11,787 nucleotides of DNA from a bacterium (GTDB lineage: Bacteria > RBG-13-66-14). Below the pieces are notes generated by a model. That model was not told the DNA's origin. It saw only the letters and a list, made by a program, of their open reading frames with translations, and ran no database searches. Below are positions 6,097 through 11,787 of the stretch, piece after piece. Where the stretch lies: contig JAPLSK010000135.1 of the NCBI GenBank assembly GCA_026398675.1, positions 1 to 11,787 on the forward strand. The letters run 5' to 3'. Position numbers and translations under genes: made by a program. Positions within the stretch are counted from its first letter, which is position 1, and each line of letters opens with the position of its first letter.

Positions 6097-6109
6097 GGAC
6101 TCTTTCCTC
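6019..6109 (+). promoter_or_regulatory. Structured translation-initiation region of mglB
   Basis: Outer stem GATGGAG (6021-6027) pairs with CTCCATC (6054-6060); inside it AGTCC (6033-6037) pairs with GGACT (6044-6048) around loop ACAGCC. The pyrimidine stretch TCCTCC (6052-6057), partly in the outer stem, is complementary to GGAGGA (6094-6099) of the mglB ribosome binding site. It could therefore act as an anti-Shine-Dalgarno when released. Separately GAGGA (6095-6099) can pair with TCCTC (6105-6109) just before the ATG. No known riboswitch or leader family was recognised. Pairings are visible; switching is inference. Confidence 0.45.
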
Positions 6110-6601
6110 ATGGCTCAAACCGTTGAACTGTTCGAGGAAGACTACCAGATAATCAACCAGACCCTGTCGCGCCTGCTGACGGAGTCCAACGCCCGTATCG
6201 TGCTCCTCGTGGACCGCTCGGGGCAGCTCATCAGCTCCCACGGCGACACGTCGAACATGGACTCGACGGCCTTCGCCAGCCTGTCGGCGGGCAACTTCGC
6301 CGCCACCAGCGCCCTGGCGAAGATTCTCGGGCAGGACGAGTTCAGCGTCCTTTTTCACCAGGGCGAGAAAGAGTCCATCCACATCTCCGTCGTGCAGAGC
6401 CGGGTGATTCTGGTCATCGTCTTCGACAACCGCACCTCTCTCGGGTTGGTGCGCCTGCGGGTCAAGAAGGCGCTGGAGGAGCTCTCCACCGTCTTCGAGA
6501 ACATCTTCTCAAAGCTCGGCGCCTCCGGACACCAGAGGACCCTGGATTCCTCTTTCGCCTCCGTCGCCGAAAGCGAGATAGACAACCTCTTCCGGGATTG
6601 A
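6110..6601 (+). CDS. mglB: MglB, Roadblock/LC7 GTPase-activating protein for MglA
   Basis: Roadblock/LC7-domain homodimer that acts as GAP (and in Myxococcus also guanine-nucleotide exchange) for MglA, marking the lagging pole in motility polarity. The 163-residue product matches M. xanthus MglB (about 159, from memory) along its length: NARIVLLVDRSGQLISSHGDT, FASLSAGNFAATSALAKILG, SVVQSRVILVIVFDNRTSLG, LVRLRVKKALEEL, and an acidic C-terminal tail ending SEIDNLFRD, like the Myxococcus tail. No signal peptide or membrane segment is present; it is cytosolic. ATG 6110 follows AGGAGG (6093-6098) with an 11-base gap, slightly long, and the site can be sequestered by local pairing. The mglA gene starts 127 bases downstream in the classical mglBA order. 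Confidence 0.95.
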   Translation: MAQTVELFEEDYQIINQTLSRLLTESNARIVLLVDRSGQLISSHGDTSNMDSTAFASLSAGNFAATSALAKILGQDEFSVLFHQGEKESIHISVVQSRVILVIVFDNRTSLGLVRLRVKKALEELSTVFENIFSKLGASGHQRTLDSSFASVAESEIDNLFRD

Positions 6602-6728
6602 TCCGCCCCTCCCGGCAGGTGATGGACCCGAACCCGACCAGAAATGATCGCGGGACCCCTACAGGGTACAGAACCCGACGCCGTCCACGTCCTTTAGTTT
6701 TCGCGCCTTCCCGACAAGGACGACCTAG

Positions 6729-7310
6729 ATGTCACTGATCAACTACGGCAGCAAAGAGATAAACTGCAAAATCGTCTACTACGGCTGCGGTCTGTGCGGG
6801 AAGACCACGAATCTTCTCTACGTCCACAAGAAGATAGACCCCGCCTCGAAGGGCAAGCTGGTGAGTCTGGCCACCGAGACCGACCGCACACTCTTTTTCT
6901 ACTTCCTCCCCCTCGACCTGGGCACCATCCAGGGCTTCACCACCCGTTTTCACCTCTACACCGTGCCGGGACAGGTCCACTACGACGCGAGCCGGAAGCT
7001 CATCCTCAAGGGGGTGGACGGCCTGGTCTTCGTCGTGGATTCCCAGATCGAGCGCATGGAGGATAACCTGGACAGCCTGGAGAACCTCAAGGTGAACCTC
7101 CACTCCCAAGGCTACGAGTTCAACGACCTCCCCATGGTGCTCCAGTACAACAAACGGGACTTGGCGAACATCGTCCCCGTGGACGATCTGGAGCGCCAGC
7201 TCAACCACCGCGACGACCCGGGTTTCGAGGCGATCGCCACGGAGGGGGTCGGCGTTTTCGACGTCCTGCGGGCCATCTCGAAGCTGGTCCTCGCCGCCCT
7301 CAGCCAGTAG
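6729..7310 (+). CDS. mglA: MglA, Ras-like small GTPase controlling polarity/motility
   Basis: Bacterial Ras-like GTPase that in its GTP form localises to the leading cell pole and recruits motility machinery; MglB is its GAP. The 193 residues align without gaps in the N-terminal half to M. xanthus MglA (from memory). P-loop GCGLCGKTT (19-27), switch I with Arg53 (ETDRT), switch II TVPGQVHYDASRKLILKG with catalytic Gln82, and guanine-specificity motif QYNKRD are present. Two departures: residue 20, Pro in M. xanthus GPGLCGKTT, is Cys here, and residue 58, Asp in LFFDFLP, is Tyr (LFFYFLP). ATG 6729 is supported by AAGGA (6716-6720) 8 bases upstream. No promoter or terminator was recognised in the 127-base gap after mglB, so the pair is probably cotranscribed. 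Confidence 0.96.
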   Translation: MSLINYGSKEINCKIVYYGCGLCGKTTNLLYVHKKIDPASKGKLVSLATETDRTLFFYFLPLDLGTIQGFTTRFHLYTVPGQVHYDASRKLILKGVDGLVFVVDSQIERMEDNLDSLENLKVNLHSQGYEFNDLPMVLQYNKRDLANIVPVDDLERQLNHRDDPGFEAIATEGVGVFDVLRAISKLVLAALSQ

Positions 7311-7331
7311 CAGACAGCCTGAGAGGAGCCC

Positions 7332-7365
7332 CGCGGGTACGCTTTCAATCCGCGCTTTCCTTTTT
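7332..7365 (+). terminator. Possible weak intrinsic terminator after mglA
   Basis: CGCGG (7332-7336) can pair with CCGCG (7350-7354) around a 13-base loop. CTTTCCTTTTT (7355-7365) follows. The stem is short and the loop long, so efficiency would be low; placement 22 bases after the mglA stop is what supports it. Confidence 0.35.
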
Positions 7366-7508
7366 ACCATCCAGGGGCGGTCACCCTTCGGGCTAGAGAA
7401 ATTTTCCCAACGGGCGCATTTACCGGGGTGTGCGCCGCACGCCTTTGGTCAATAAAACTCTGTGCCCCTCCGGTCCGGGGGGCGTAGTAAACTAAAAAAA
7501 ACCGGCTC

Positions 7509-8111
7509 ATGGCCTTCGACGGTGACCTGAAGAGCTTCTCGCTGCCCGATATCCTGCAGATGCTGCAGATGGGCAAGCGAACCGGTGCTCTGTCCATCCG
7601 TCACGGCGAGGAGATAGGCACACTGTACTTCCGCAAGGGAGAGCTGGTCCACGCCACGTACAAGAACCTGACCGGCGAGGAAGCGGCGTACAACCTCCTC
7701 AACTGGAAGACCGGCCGCTTCCGCTTCGACACGACCATCTACCCCACCCGCCGTTCCATCGAAATTTCGGCGACGAACCTGATTCTGGAGGCCGCCCGTC
7801 GGTCCGACGAGCTGGCGGATCTGCAGACGGATCTTCCACCTCCGGACACCGTTCTCCACTTCGCCAATGTCGCCGGAAAGGTGGACGACATCCACCTCTC
7901 AACCGACGAGTGGAAGGTCCTCTCCCTGGTGGACGGTCGGCGGAGCATCGCCGCAATCTGCGCCGACAGCGAGATTGACGAGGTTTCCACCCTCCAGATC
8001 ATCGAGAAGCTCCTGGGTATCGGATTGCTGCAGCAACTCGGCGGTGATCCGCCTCTGGGCGATGACGGGCCGCCCACGACGTCCACCGACTGGGATCAGC
8101 CGCCCCTCTGA
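7509..8111 (+). CDS. DUF4388 (PATAN-like) domain protein with C-terminal winged-helix-like region
   Basis: Residues 1 to about 105 form a DUF4388 domain: MAFDGDLKSFSLPDILQMLQ, GKRTGALSIRHGEEIGTLYF, KGELVHA, and GEEAAYNLLNWKTGRFRF. This domain, related to the N-terminal region of cyanobacterial PatA, is common in proteins linked to two-component signalling, gliding/twitching motility and small GTPases. Residues about 130-175 (WKVLSLVDGRRSIAAICADS, then STLQIIEKLLGIGLLQQL) look like the helical winged-helix-type module that often follows DUF4388. The tail is Pro/Asp-rich and probably disordered. ATG 7509 fits the domain start, but only AAAAAAAACCGGCTC precedes it, with no Shine-Dalgarno. The 198-base gap after mglA holds hairpins at 7413-7436 and 7464-7483 and no clear promoter. 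The position suggests an effector or adaptor of the MglAB system (inference); biochemical function is unknown. Confidence 0.85.
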   Translation: MAFDGDLKSFSLPDILQMLQMGKRTGALSIRHGEEIGTLYFRKGELVHATYKNLTGEEAAYNLLNWKTGRFRFDTTIYPTRRSIEISATNLILEAARRSDELADLQTDLPPPDTVLHFANVAGKVDDIHLSTDEWKVLSLVDGRRSIAAICADSEIDEVSTLQIIEKLLGIGLLQQLGGDPPLGDDGPPTTSTDWDQPPL

Positions 8112-8226
8112 CCCGCCGGACCCCGGTGTGGGTTTCACCGGAGGCGGAGGTGGTGGACGGTTCTTCGCGGGCCGGTCGCTTGTGATCGAGCACGGGGTTT
8201 TTTTAGCGTAATCCGGGGCTGCAACG

Positions 8227-10410
8227 ATGGACAACCTGCTCATTTTCCTGAACCCGATCCAGCTCCAAGCGGTGACTCACCGTGGGTCGCCGCTTCTGGT
8301 ACTGGCCGGGGCGGGAAGCGGGAAGACCAGGGTGGTGACCACCCGGGTGGCCCATCTTATTGACCAGGGCGACGCCAAGCCCGACGAGATTCTGGCGGTG
8401 ACGTTCACCAACAAGGCGGCGACCGAGATGCGGGTCCGGGTGGATTCGCTCATCGGTGAGCGCACCGGCGCCGCGACCGCCGCCAGGGTCTGGGTTCACA
8501 CCTTCCACGCCTTCTGCGCCCGCCTGCTGCGGCGCGAAATCGCCCACATCCCCGGACGGGAGAGCGAGTTCGTCATCGCCACCCAGGCCGACCAGTTGGC
8601 CATCCTCAAGCGGCTGGTCGGACCGGGTGAGGGGCCCGGCTCGCTGAAGCCCACCGACGTCCTGGCGGTCATCGAGCGGGCCAAGCACAACCTGGTGGAG
8701 CACGAGGCGTTCCCGGCCCACACGGCCCACGAGAAGAGAATCAAGGCCCTCTATGAGAGCTACCAGACGGAGCTCCTCGATTCGGGAGCCCTGGACTACG
8801 CCGACCTGATTTTGGTCACGGTGAAGCTTTTTACCGAATTCCCGGAAATACTCAAGCGCTGGCGGAGCCGCTTCAAGCACATCCTGGTGGACGAGTACCA
8901 GGACACCAACACGGCCCAGCACGAGCTCATCCGGGCCCTGGCCTCTGAGAGCGACGGGCTCGTCATCGTCGGCGATCCCGACCAGAGCATCTACCGCTGG
9001 CGCGGCGCCGATCCGTCGAACATCCTGAGCGTCCCCCAGGCGTTCTCGAACGTCCGCCTCATCACCCTGCGGGAGAACTACCGCTCGACCCAGACCATCC
9101 TCAAGGCGGCCAACGCCCTCATCTCCCACAACCCGCGCCCGCTCAACCTCGATCGGGACCTGTGGACGCGAGGCGAGGAGGGCGTGAAGATAAGCGTGTA
9201 CGCCGGGTCCGACGAGTACGACGAGTCGGGCTGGATCGCCACGGAAATCTTCCGATCGGTCAACACGGAGAAGAAGTCGAACTACGCCGACTACGCCATC
9301 CTCTACCGCACCAACGACCAGAGCCGGGTCCTGGAGGACGCCCTTCGCAAACGGTCCATCCCGTACACGACCATCGCCGGTTCCCGGTTCTACGACCGCC
9401 GCGAGATACGGGACCTCCTGGCCTACCTGCGGCTCATCGTCAACCCCAACGACATCCTCAGCTTCCGCCGGATAATCAACGTCCCCAGCCGCGGGGTGGG
9501 AAAAATCTCCGTGGACCGCGTGATGGAGGAGATAGAGCGGAATCCCAACGCTCTCTTCGACACCGTCCGGCGCTGCGTGGACGAGGAGCTGATTCCCCCC
9601 AGGGCCCGGCGCGCCGTCGTCCGGCTGATGGACCTCCTCGACGAGTTTACGACGATCCGCGAGCCGGTGGACAAGCTGCTCGAGATGCTCTTGGAGCGCG
9701 TGGACTACACGAGCTGGCTGCAGAAGGCGGGCGACGCCGTTTCCCGGCTGGAGAACGTGGAGGAGTTCGTGGACACGGCCCACGATTTCATCTCCTCGAA
9801 ACCCGACGGCATGTTGGAGGAGTTCCTCGAGGAAGTCTCCCTGGCCGCCCCCATAGACGACTTCGACGAAACCGCGGGGTCCGTGTCCCTTCTGACCCTC
9901 CACGCCTCCAAGGGGCTCGAGTTCCCCATCGTCTTCATCACCGGCGTCGAGGATGGGCTTTTGCCCCTGATGTACAGGAGTTCCTCCAGGGAAGATGAAG
10001 TAGAGGAGGAGCGCCGCCTCTTTTTCGTGGGGCTGACCCGTGCCCGATACTCGGTCTATCTCACGCGGGCGCTGCGGCGCAATCTCGAGGGCCGCAAGGT
10101 GTGGACCAAGCCCAGCCCGTTTCTGAAGGAGTTGCCCGCCAGCCTCCTCGAGGACCACTCCGTCCACAACCTGACCATGTTCGCGACCTCCCAGGACCTT
10201 TTGGCCGTGGAGCATGAGCAGGAGCGGGAGAAGGCGAAGAAAGCGGCGCCGGCCTACTCCATCGGGGACCGGGTCTGGCACGAAAAGTGGGGGCGGGGGA
10301 TAATCCTCTCCCGGGCCGGGGACGGCGACAACCTCAAGCTCACCGTCAAATTCGCCCGCCACGGCATCAAGAAGCTCGTCGCCAAGTTCGCCAGTCTGCA
10401 GAAGATGTGA
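8227..10410 (+). CDS. pcrA: ATP-dependent 3'-5' DNA helicase, PcrA/UvrD family
   Basis: Superfamily 1A helicase acting in nucleotide excision and mismatch repair and in stripping RecA or stalled RNA polymerase. All motifs are present in order: Q-motif region LNPIQLQAV, motif I AGAGSGKT (27-34), Ia AVTFTNKAATEM, II VDEYQD (about 221-226), III IVGDPDQSIYRWRGA, IV ITLRENYRS, V SLLTLHASKGLEF, VI EERRLFFVGLTRAR. The C-terminal 50 residues (YSIGDRVWHEKWGRGIILS ... HGIKKLVAKF) form the Tudor-like domain that in PcrA/UvrD binds RNA polymerase. 727 residues is normal for PcrA. ATG 8227 starts just before the conserved LNPxQ, but has no good Shine-Dalgarno. The 115-base upstream gap contains a 6-bp hairpin (8123-8141) and a run of seven T (8198-8204) that are not adjacent. 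pcrA versus uvrD naming cannot be settled from sequence. Confidence 0.95.
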   Translation: MDNLLIFLNPIQLQAVTHRGSPLLVLAGAGSGKTRVVTTRVAHLIDQGDAKPDEILAVTFTNKAATEMRVRVDSLIGERTGAATAARVWVHTFHAFCARLLRREIAHIPGRESEFVIATQADQLAILKRLVGPGEGPGSLKPTDVLAVIERAKHNLVEHEAFPAHTAHEKRIKALYESYQTELLDSGALDYADLILVTVKLFTEFPEILKRWRSRFKHILVDEYQDTNTAQHELIRALASESDGLVIVGDPDQSIYRWRGADPSNILSVPQAFSNVRLITLRENYRSTQTILKAANALISHNPRPLNLDRDLWTRGEEGVKISVYAGSDEYDESGWIATEIFRSVNTEKKSNYADYAILYRTNDQSRVLEDALRKRSIPYTTIAGSRFYDRREIRDLLAYLRLIVNPNDILSFRRIINVPSRGVGKISVDRVMEEIERNPNALFDTVRRCVDEELIPPRARRAVVRLMDLLDEFTTIREPVDKLLEMLLERVDYTSWLQKAGDAVSRLENVEEFVDTAHDFISSKPDGMLEEFLEEVSLAAPIDDFDETAGSVSLLTLHASKGLEFPIVFITGVEDGLLPLMYRSSSREDEVEEERRLFFVGLTRARYSVYLTRALRRNLEGRKVWTKPSPFLKELPASLLEDHSVHNLTMFATSQDLLAVEHEQEREKAKKAAPAYSIGDRVWHEKWGRGIILSRAGDGDNLKLTVKFARHGIKKLVAKFASLQKM

Positions 10411-10461
10411 GCCTCGTCAACATCCCGGGACCGGGAGGGAGTGAGGGCTGCCTTTAAAAAA

Positions 10462-10494
10462 GGGGCTCACCCCGATCTGAAGGTCAGCCCCTAC
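10462..10494 (-). repeat. REP-like hairpin with GTAG foot (element D)
   Basis: + strand GGGGCTCACC (10462-10471) pairs with GGTCAGCCCC (10482-10491) with one mismatch, around CCGATCTGAA. CTAC (10491-10494) begins at the last stem base. On the - strand this is GTAG, hairpin, then TTTTTT (the A run 10456-10461 on +), the layout of an intrinsic terminator facing leftward. It starts 51 bases after the pcrA stop. Confidence 0.6.
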
Positions 10495-10503
10495 GTCAAT
10501 CCC

Positions 10504-10533
10504 CCTCCCCCCTCTGGGGGGAGGCTTGCCTAC
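10504..10533 (-). repeat. Perfect 9-bp hairpin with nearby CTAC (element G)
   Basis: CCTCCCCCC (10504-10512), loop TCT and GGGGGGAGG (10516-10524) make a perfect 9-bp stem; CTAC occurs at 10530-10533, five bases from the stem rather than abutting it. The following GGGTTAGGGCGAGGGG (10534-10549) recalls a dispersed GGTTAGGGTGAGGGG-type repeat seen in many bacterial genomes (recollection, unchecked). It may belong to a different repeat class from the other hairpins. Confidence 0.45.
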
Positions 10534-10555
10534 GGGTTAGGGCGAGGGGCAAAGC

Positions 10556-10581
10556 GGCGGGGACTAAAGTCCCCGCCCTAC
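10556..10581 (-). repeat. REP-like hairpin with abutting GTAG (element E)
   Basis: GGCGGGGACT (10556-10565), AA, AGTCCCCGCC (10568-10577): a perfect 10-bp stem followed immediately by CTAC (10578-10581). On the - strand GTAG abuts the stem, as in elements A, B and C. Confidence 0.62.
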
Positions 10582-10591
10582 ATTTAGACTC

Positions 10592-10618
10592 GTAGGGTTC
10601 GGCCGACCGGTCGGCCCG
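10592..10618 (+). repeat. GTAG plus 16-bp palindrome (element F, less regular)
   Basis: GTAG (10592-10595) is followed after GGTTC by the perfect palindrome GGCCGACCGGTCGGCC (10601-10616). The stem does not directly abut GTAG, so it is a degenerate or related element. With element E it forms a CTAC...GTAG pair facing away from each other, opposite to the arrangement at 5852-5905. Confidence 0.45.
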
Positions 10619-10632
10619 CGTGCGACCGCCGA

Positions 10633-10661
10633 TTGACGCCGCCTAAATTCGCCGCTAGACT
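10633..10661 (+). promoter_or_regulatory. Candidate sigma70 promoter of hypF
   Basis: TTGACG (10633-10638, 5 of 6 to the -35 consensus) is followed after exactly 17 bases by TAGACT (10656-10661, 4 of 6 to the -10). Transcription would start near 10668 and give a leader of about 22 bases before ATG 10690. It begins 15 bases after the last repeat element, so hypF appears to be transcribed separately from pcrA. Confidence 0.65.
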
Positions 10662-10689
10662 GGGCAGCGGTATCTCTCCAAAGGGACCC

Positions 10690-11787
10690 ATGCCCCGACT
10701 GCGCGTCCACGTCACCGGCACCGTCCAGGGGGTCGGCTTCCGGCCCTTCGTCTTCCGCCTGGCCCGGGAATTGGGCCTGGCGGGCTTCGTCCTCAACGAC
10801 GCGTCGGGGGTCTGGGTCGAGGCCCAGGGTCCGGCCGGGACGCTGGACGGGCTCGTCCGCCGCCTGAGCGACGACGCGCCGCCGCTGGCCCGCGTCAATA
10901 ACGTCGAGGCCGGGGAAATTCCCGAGGCCGCCGGAACCGCGTTCACCATCCGCGAGAGCCCCATTTCCGGCGGGGAGATGACCCTGGTCTCGCCGGACGT
11001 CGCGACCTGCGCCGACTGCCGTGCGGAAATCGCCGACCCCGCCGACCGCCGCCACCGCTACCCCTTCACCAACTGCACCAACTGCGGCCCCCGGTTCACG
11101 ATTATAAAGAACCTGCCCTACGACCGGCCGCTGACCACCATGGCCGGTTTCGGGCTCTGCCCCGACTGCGCGCGGGAGTACAGCGACCCGGCCGACCGCC
11201 GCTTCCACGCCCAGCCGGTCTGCTGCCCGGTCTGCGGCCCGACGGTCAGGCTGACCGACCCGGCGGGGAAAACCCTCGCCACTGGCGAACAAGTGTTCGG
11301 CGAGGCCGTCAACTTATTGAAAGAAGGGAAGATACTGGCCGTCAAGGGCCTGGGCGGCTACCATCTGGCCTGCGACGCTTTGAATGAACCGGCCGTGGCC
11401 GAGCTCCGACGGCGCAAGGCCCGGCTGGAAAGGCCCTTCGCCCTCATGCTGCGCGACCTCGACGAAATCAGGCGCTACTGCCTCGTGGACGAGGCCTCCG
11501 CGGATTTGCTGGAATCCAACCGCGCCCCCGTCGTCCTGCTGCCGGTGAAAGAGGGCGGAGAGCGCGTCGCCCCCTCGGTGGCCCCCGGCCAGCGCCGCCT
11601 GGGCGTCATGCCGCCCTACACCCCGCTGCACCACGTTCTGCTGACGGATTTCGGCGGGCCGCTGGTCCTCACCTCGGGCAACCGGGCCGACGAGCCCATC
11701 GCCTTCGACGACGCCGACGCGCTCGCCCGGCTGGGGGGCATCGCCGACGCCTTCCTGACCCACGACCGGCCGATCCACCTGCGCTGC
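10690..11787 (+). CDS. hypF: Carbamoyltransferase HypF, 5' part (3' end outside window)
   Basis: HypF converts carbamoyl phosphate and ATP to a carbamoyl adenylate and transfers the carbamoyl group to the C-terminal Cys of HypE, the source of the cyanide ligands of [NiFe]-hydrogenase. The frame stays open for 366 codons to the last base. Domains: acylphosphatase-like (residues 1 to about 90; [16 protein letters not shown] and FVLND with catalytic Arg and Asn); two zinc fingers (C107/C110 with C129/C132, and C157/C160 with C179/C182) within the typical [14 protein letters not shown] and RRFHAQP stretches; a YrdC-like domain from about 200 ([39 protein letters not shown]). The visible part ends in HDRPIHLRC, which precedes the DDSV region in the family. 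The C-terminal Kae1-like domain is outside. ATG 10690 fits the domain start; AGGGA (10682-10686) is very close as a ribosome site. Other hyp genes may follow, but none is visible. Confidence 0.95.
   Translation, partial: MPRLRVHVTGTVQGVGFRPFVFRLARELGLAGFVLNDASGVWVEAQGPAGTLDGLVRRLSDDAPPLARVNNVEAGEIPEAAGTAFTIRESPISGGEMTLVSPDVATCADCRAEIADPADRRHRYPFTNCTNCGPRFTIIKNLPYDRPLTTMAGFGLCPDCAREYSDPADRRFHAQPVCCPVCGPTVRLTDPAGKTLATGEQVFGEAVNLLKEGKILAVKGLGGYHLACDALNEPAVAELRRRKARLERPFALMLRDLDEIRRYCLVDEASADLLESNRAPVVLLPVKEGGERVAPSVAPGQRRLGVMPPYTPLHHVLLTDFGGPLVLTSGNRADEPIAFDDADALARLGGIADAFLTHDRPIHLRC

Noticed and set aside
7464..7487. Hairpin with GTAG before the DUF4388 gene, considered as another REP unit
   Set aside because: GTAG lies on the 3' side of the stem and overlaps its end, opposite to the orientation in all other elements; the stem also contains a G-T wobble.
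8123..8204. Hairpin CCGGTG/CACCGG and a run of seven T upstream of pcrA, considered as an intrinsic terminator
   Set aside because: The hairpin ends at 8141 and the T run starts at 8198; no convincing stem directly precedes the T run.
8203..10362. Very long open frame on the - strand (719 codons) opposite the helicase gene
   Set aside because: It is antisense to a complete PcrA/UvrD with every helicase motif. Its product is low-complexity (Gly/Val/Glu/Asp-rich) with no recognisable domain, as expected from GC-rich codon bias.
10462..10618. Spaced palindromes considered as a CRISPR array
   Set aside because: The palindromes differ in sequence and length, spacing is irregular, and no cas genes are present.
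10564..11292. - strand frame of 242 codons over the repeats and the hypF start
   Set aside because: It opposes clear HypF acylphosphatase and zinc-finger domains and extends into the hairpin cluster; composition is that of a shadow.

Overview
This is a GC-rich bacterial chromosome segment with every recognisable gene on the + strand. It carries an archaeal/eukaryotic-type prolyl-tRNA synthetase, a close mglB-mglA pair, a PcrA/UvrD helicase, RecR and HypF. MglA and MglB resemble the Myxococcus proteins most among those I know. Together with the high GC and the hairpin-rich spacers this suggests an uncultured bacterium of a Myxococcota/Deltaproteobacteria-like or candidate-phylum lineage, but the sequence alone does not fix the taxon. 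HypF implies that the host matures [NiFe]-hydrogenases.

Layout. (1) 1-1040: 3' part of proS. (2) 1118-4855: a tight run of overlapping genes: coaE (dephospho-CoA kinase), a KDPG-aldolase-family gene (eda-like) broken by an internal deletion, an IlvD/Edd-superfamily sugar-acid dehydratase of YjhG/YagF type, and a PfkB sugar kinase resembling 2-keto-3-deoxygluconate kinase. The last three read as a catabolic module: sugar acid -> 2-keto-3-deoxy acid -> phosphorylation -> aldol cleavage to pyruvate and a triose phosphate. The aldolase lacks about 20 residues and changes frame. (3) 4856-5646: a REP-like hairpin, a promoter and recR. (4) 5647-6109: a long non-coding leader with an extended -10 promoter, a two-hairpin inverted REP pair (REPIN-like), a 22-bp palindrome, a 26-bp direct repeat and a hairpin whose CU-rich arm could also pair with the mglB ribosome binding site. 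(5) 6110-8111: mglB, mglA and a DUF4388 protein, a likely polarity/motility signalling set. (6) 8227-10410: pcrA/uvrD-type helicase. (7) 10411-10689: a cluster of REP-like hairpins, then a good sigma70-type promoter. (8) 10690-11787: 5' part of hypF, running off the window.

The most unusual signal is a family of short hairpins (about 4887, 5852, 5880, 10463, 10556 and, less cleanly, 10592). In most copies a GTAG tetranucleotide directly abuts the 5' foot of the stem, read on whichever strand the element lies. Two copies form an inverted pair sharing one loop sequence while the stems differ by compensatory changes. This is the architecture of REP/REPIN elements mobilised by RAYT (TnpA-REP) transposases. 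No RAYT gene lies in the window.
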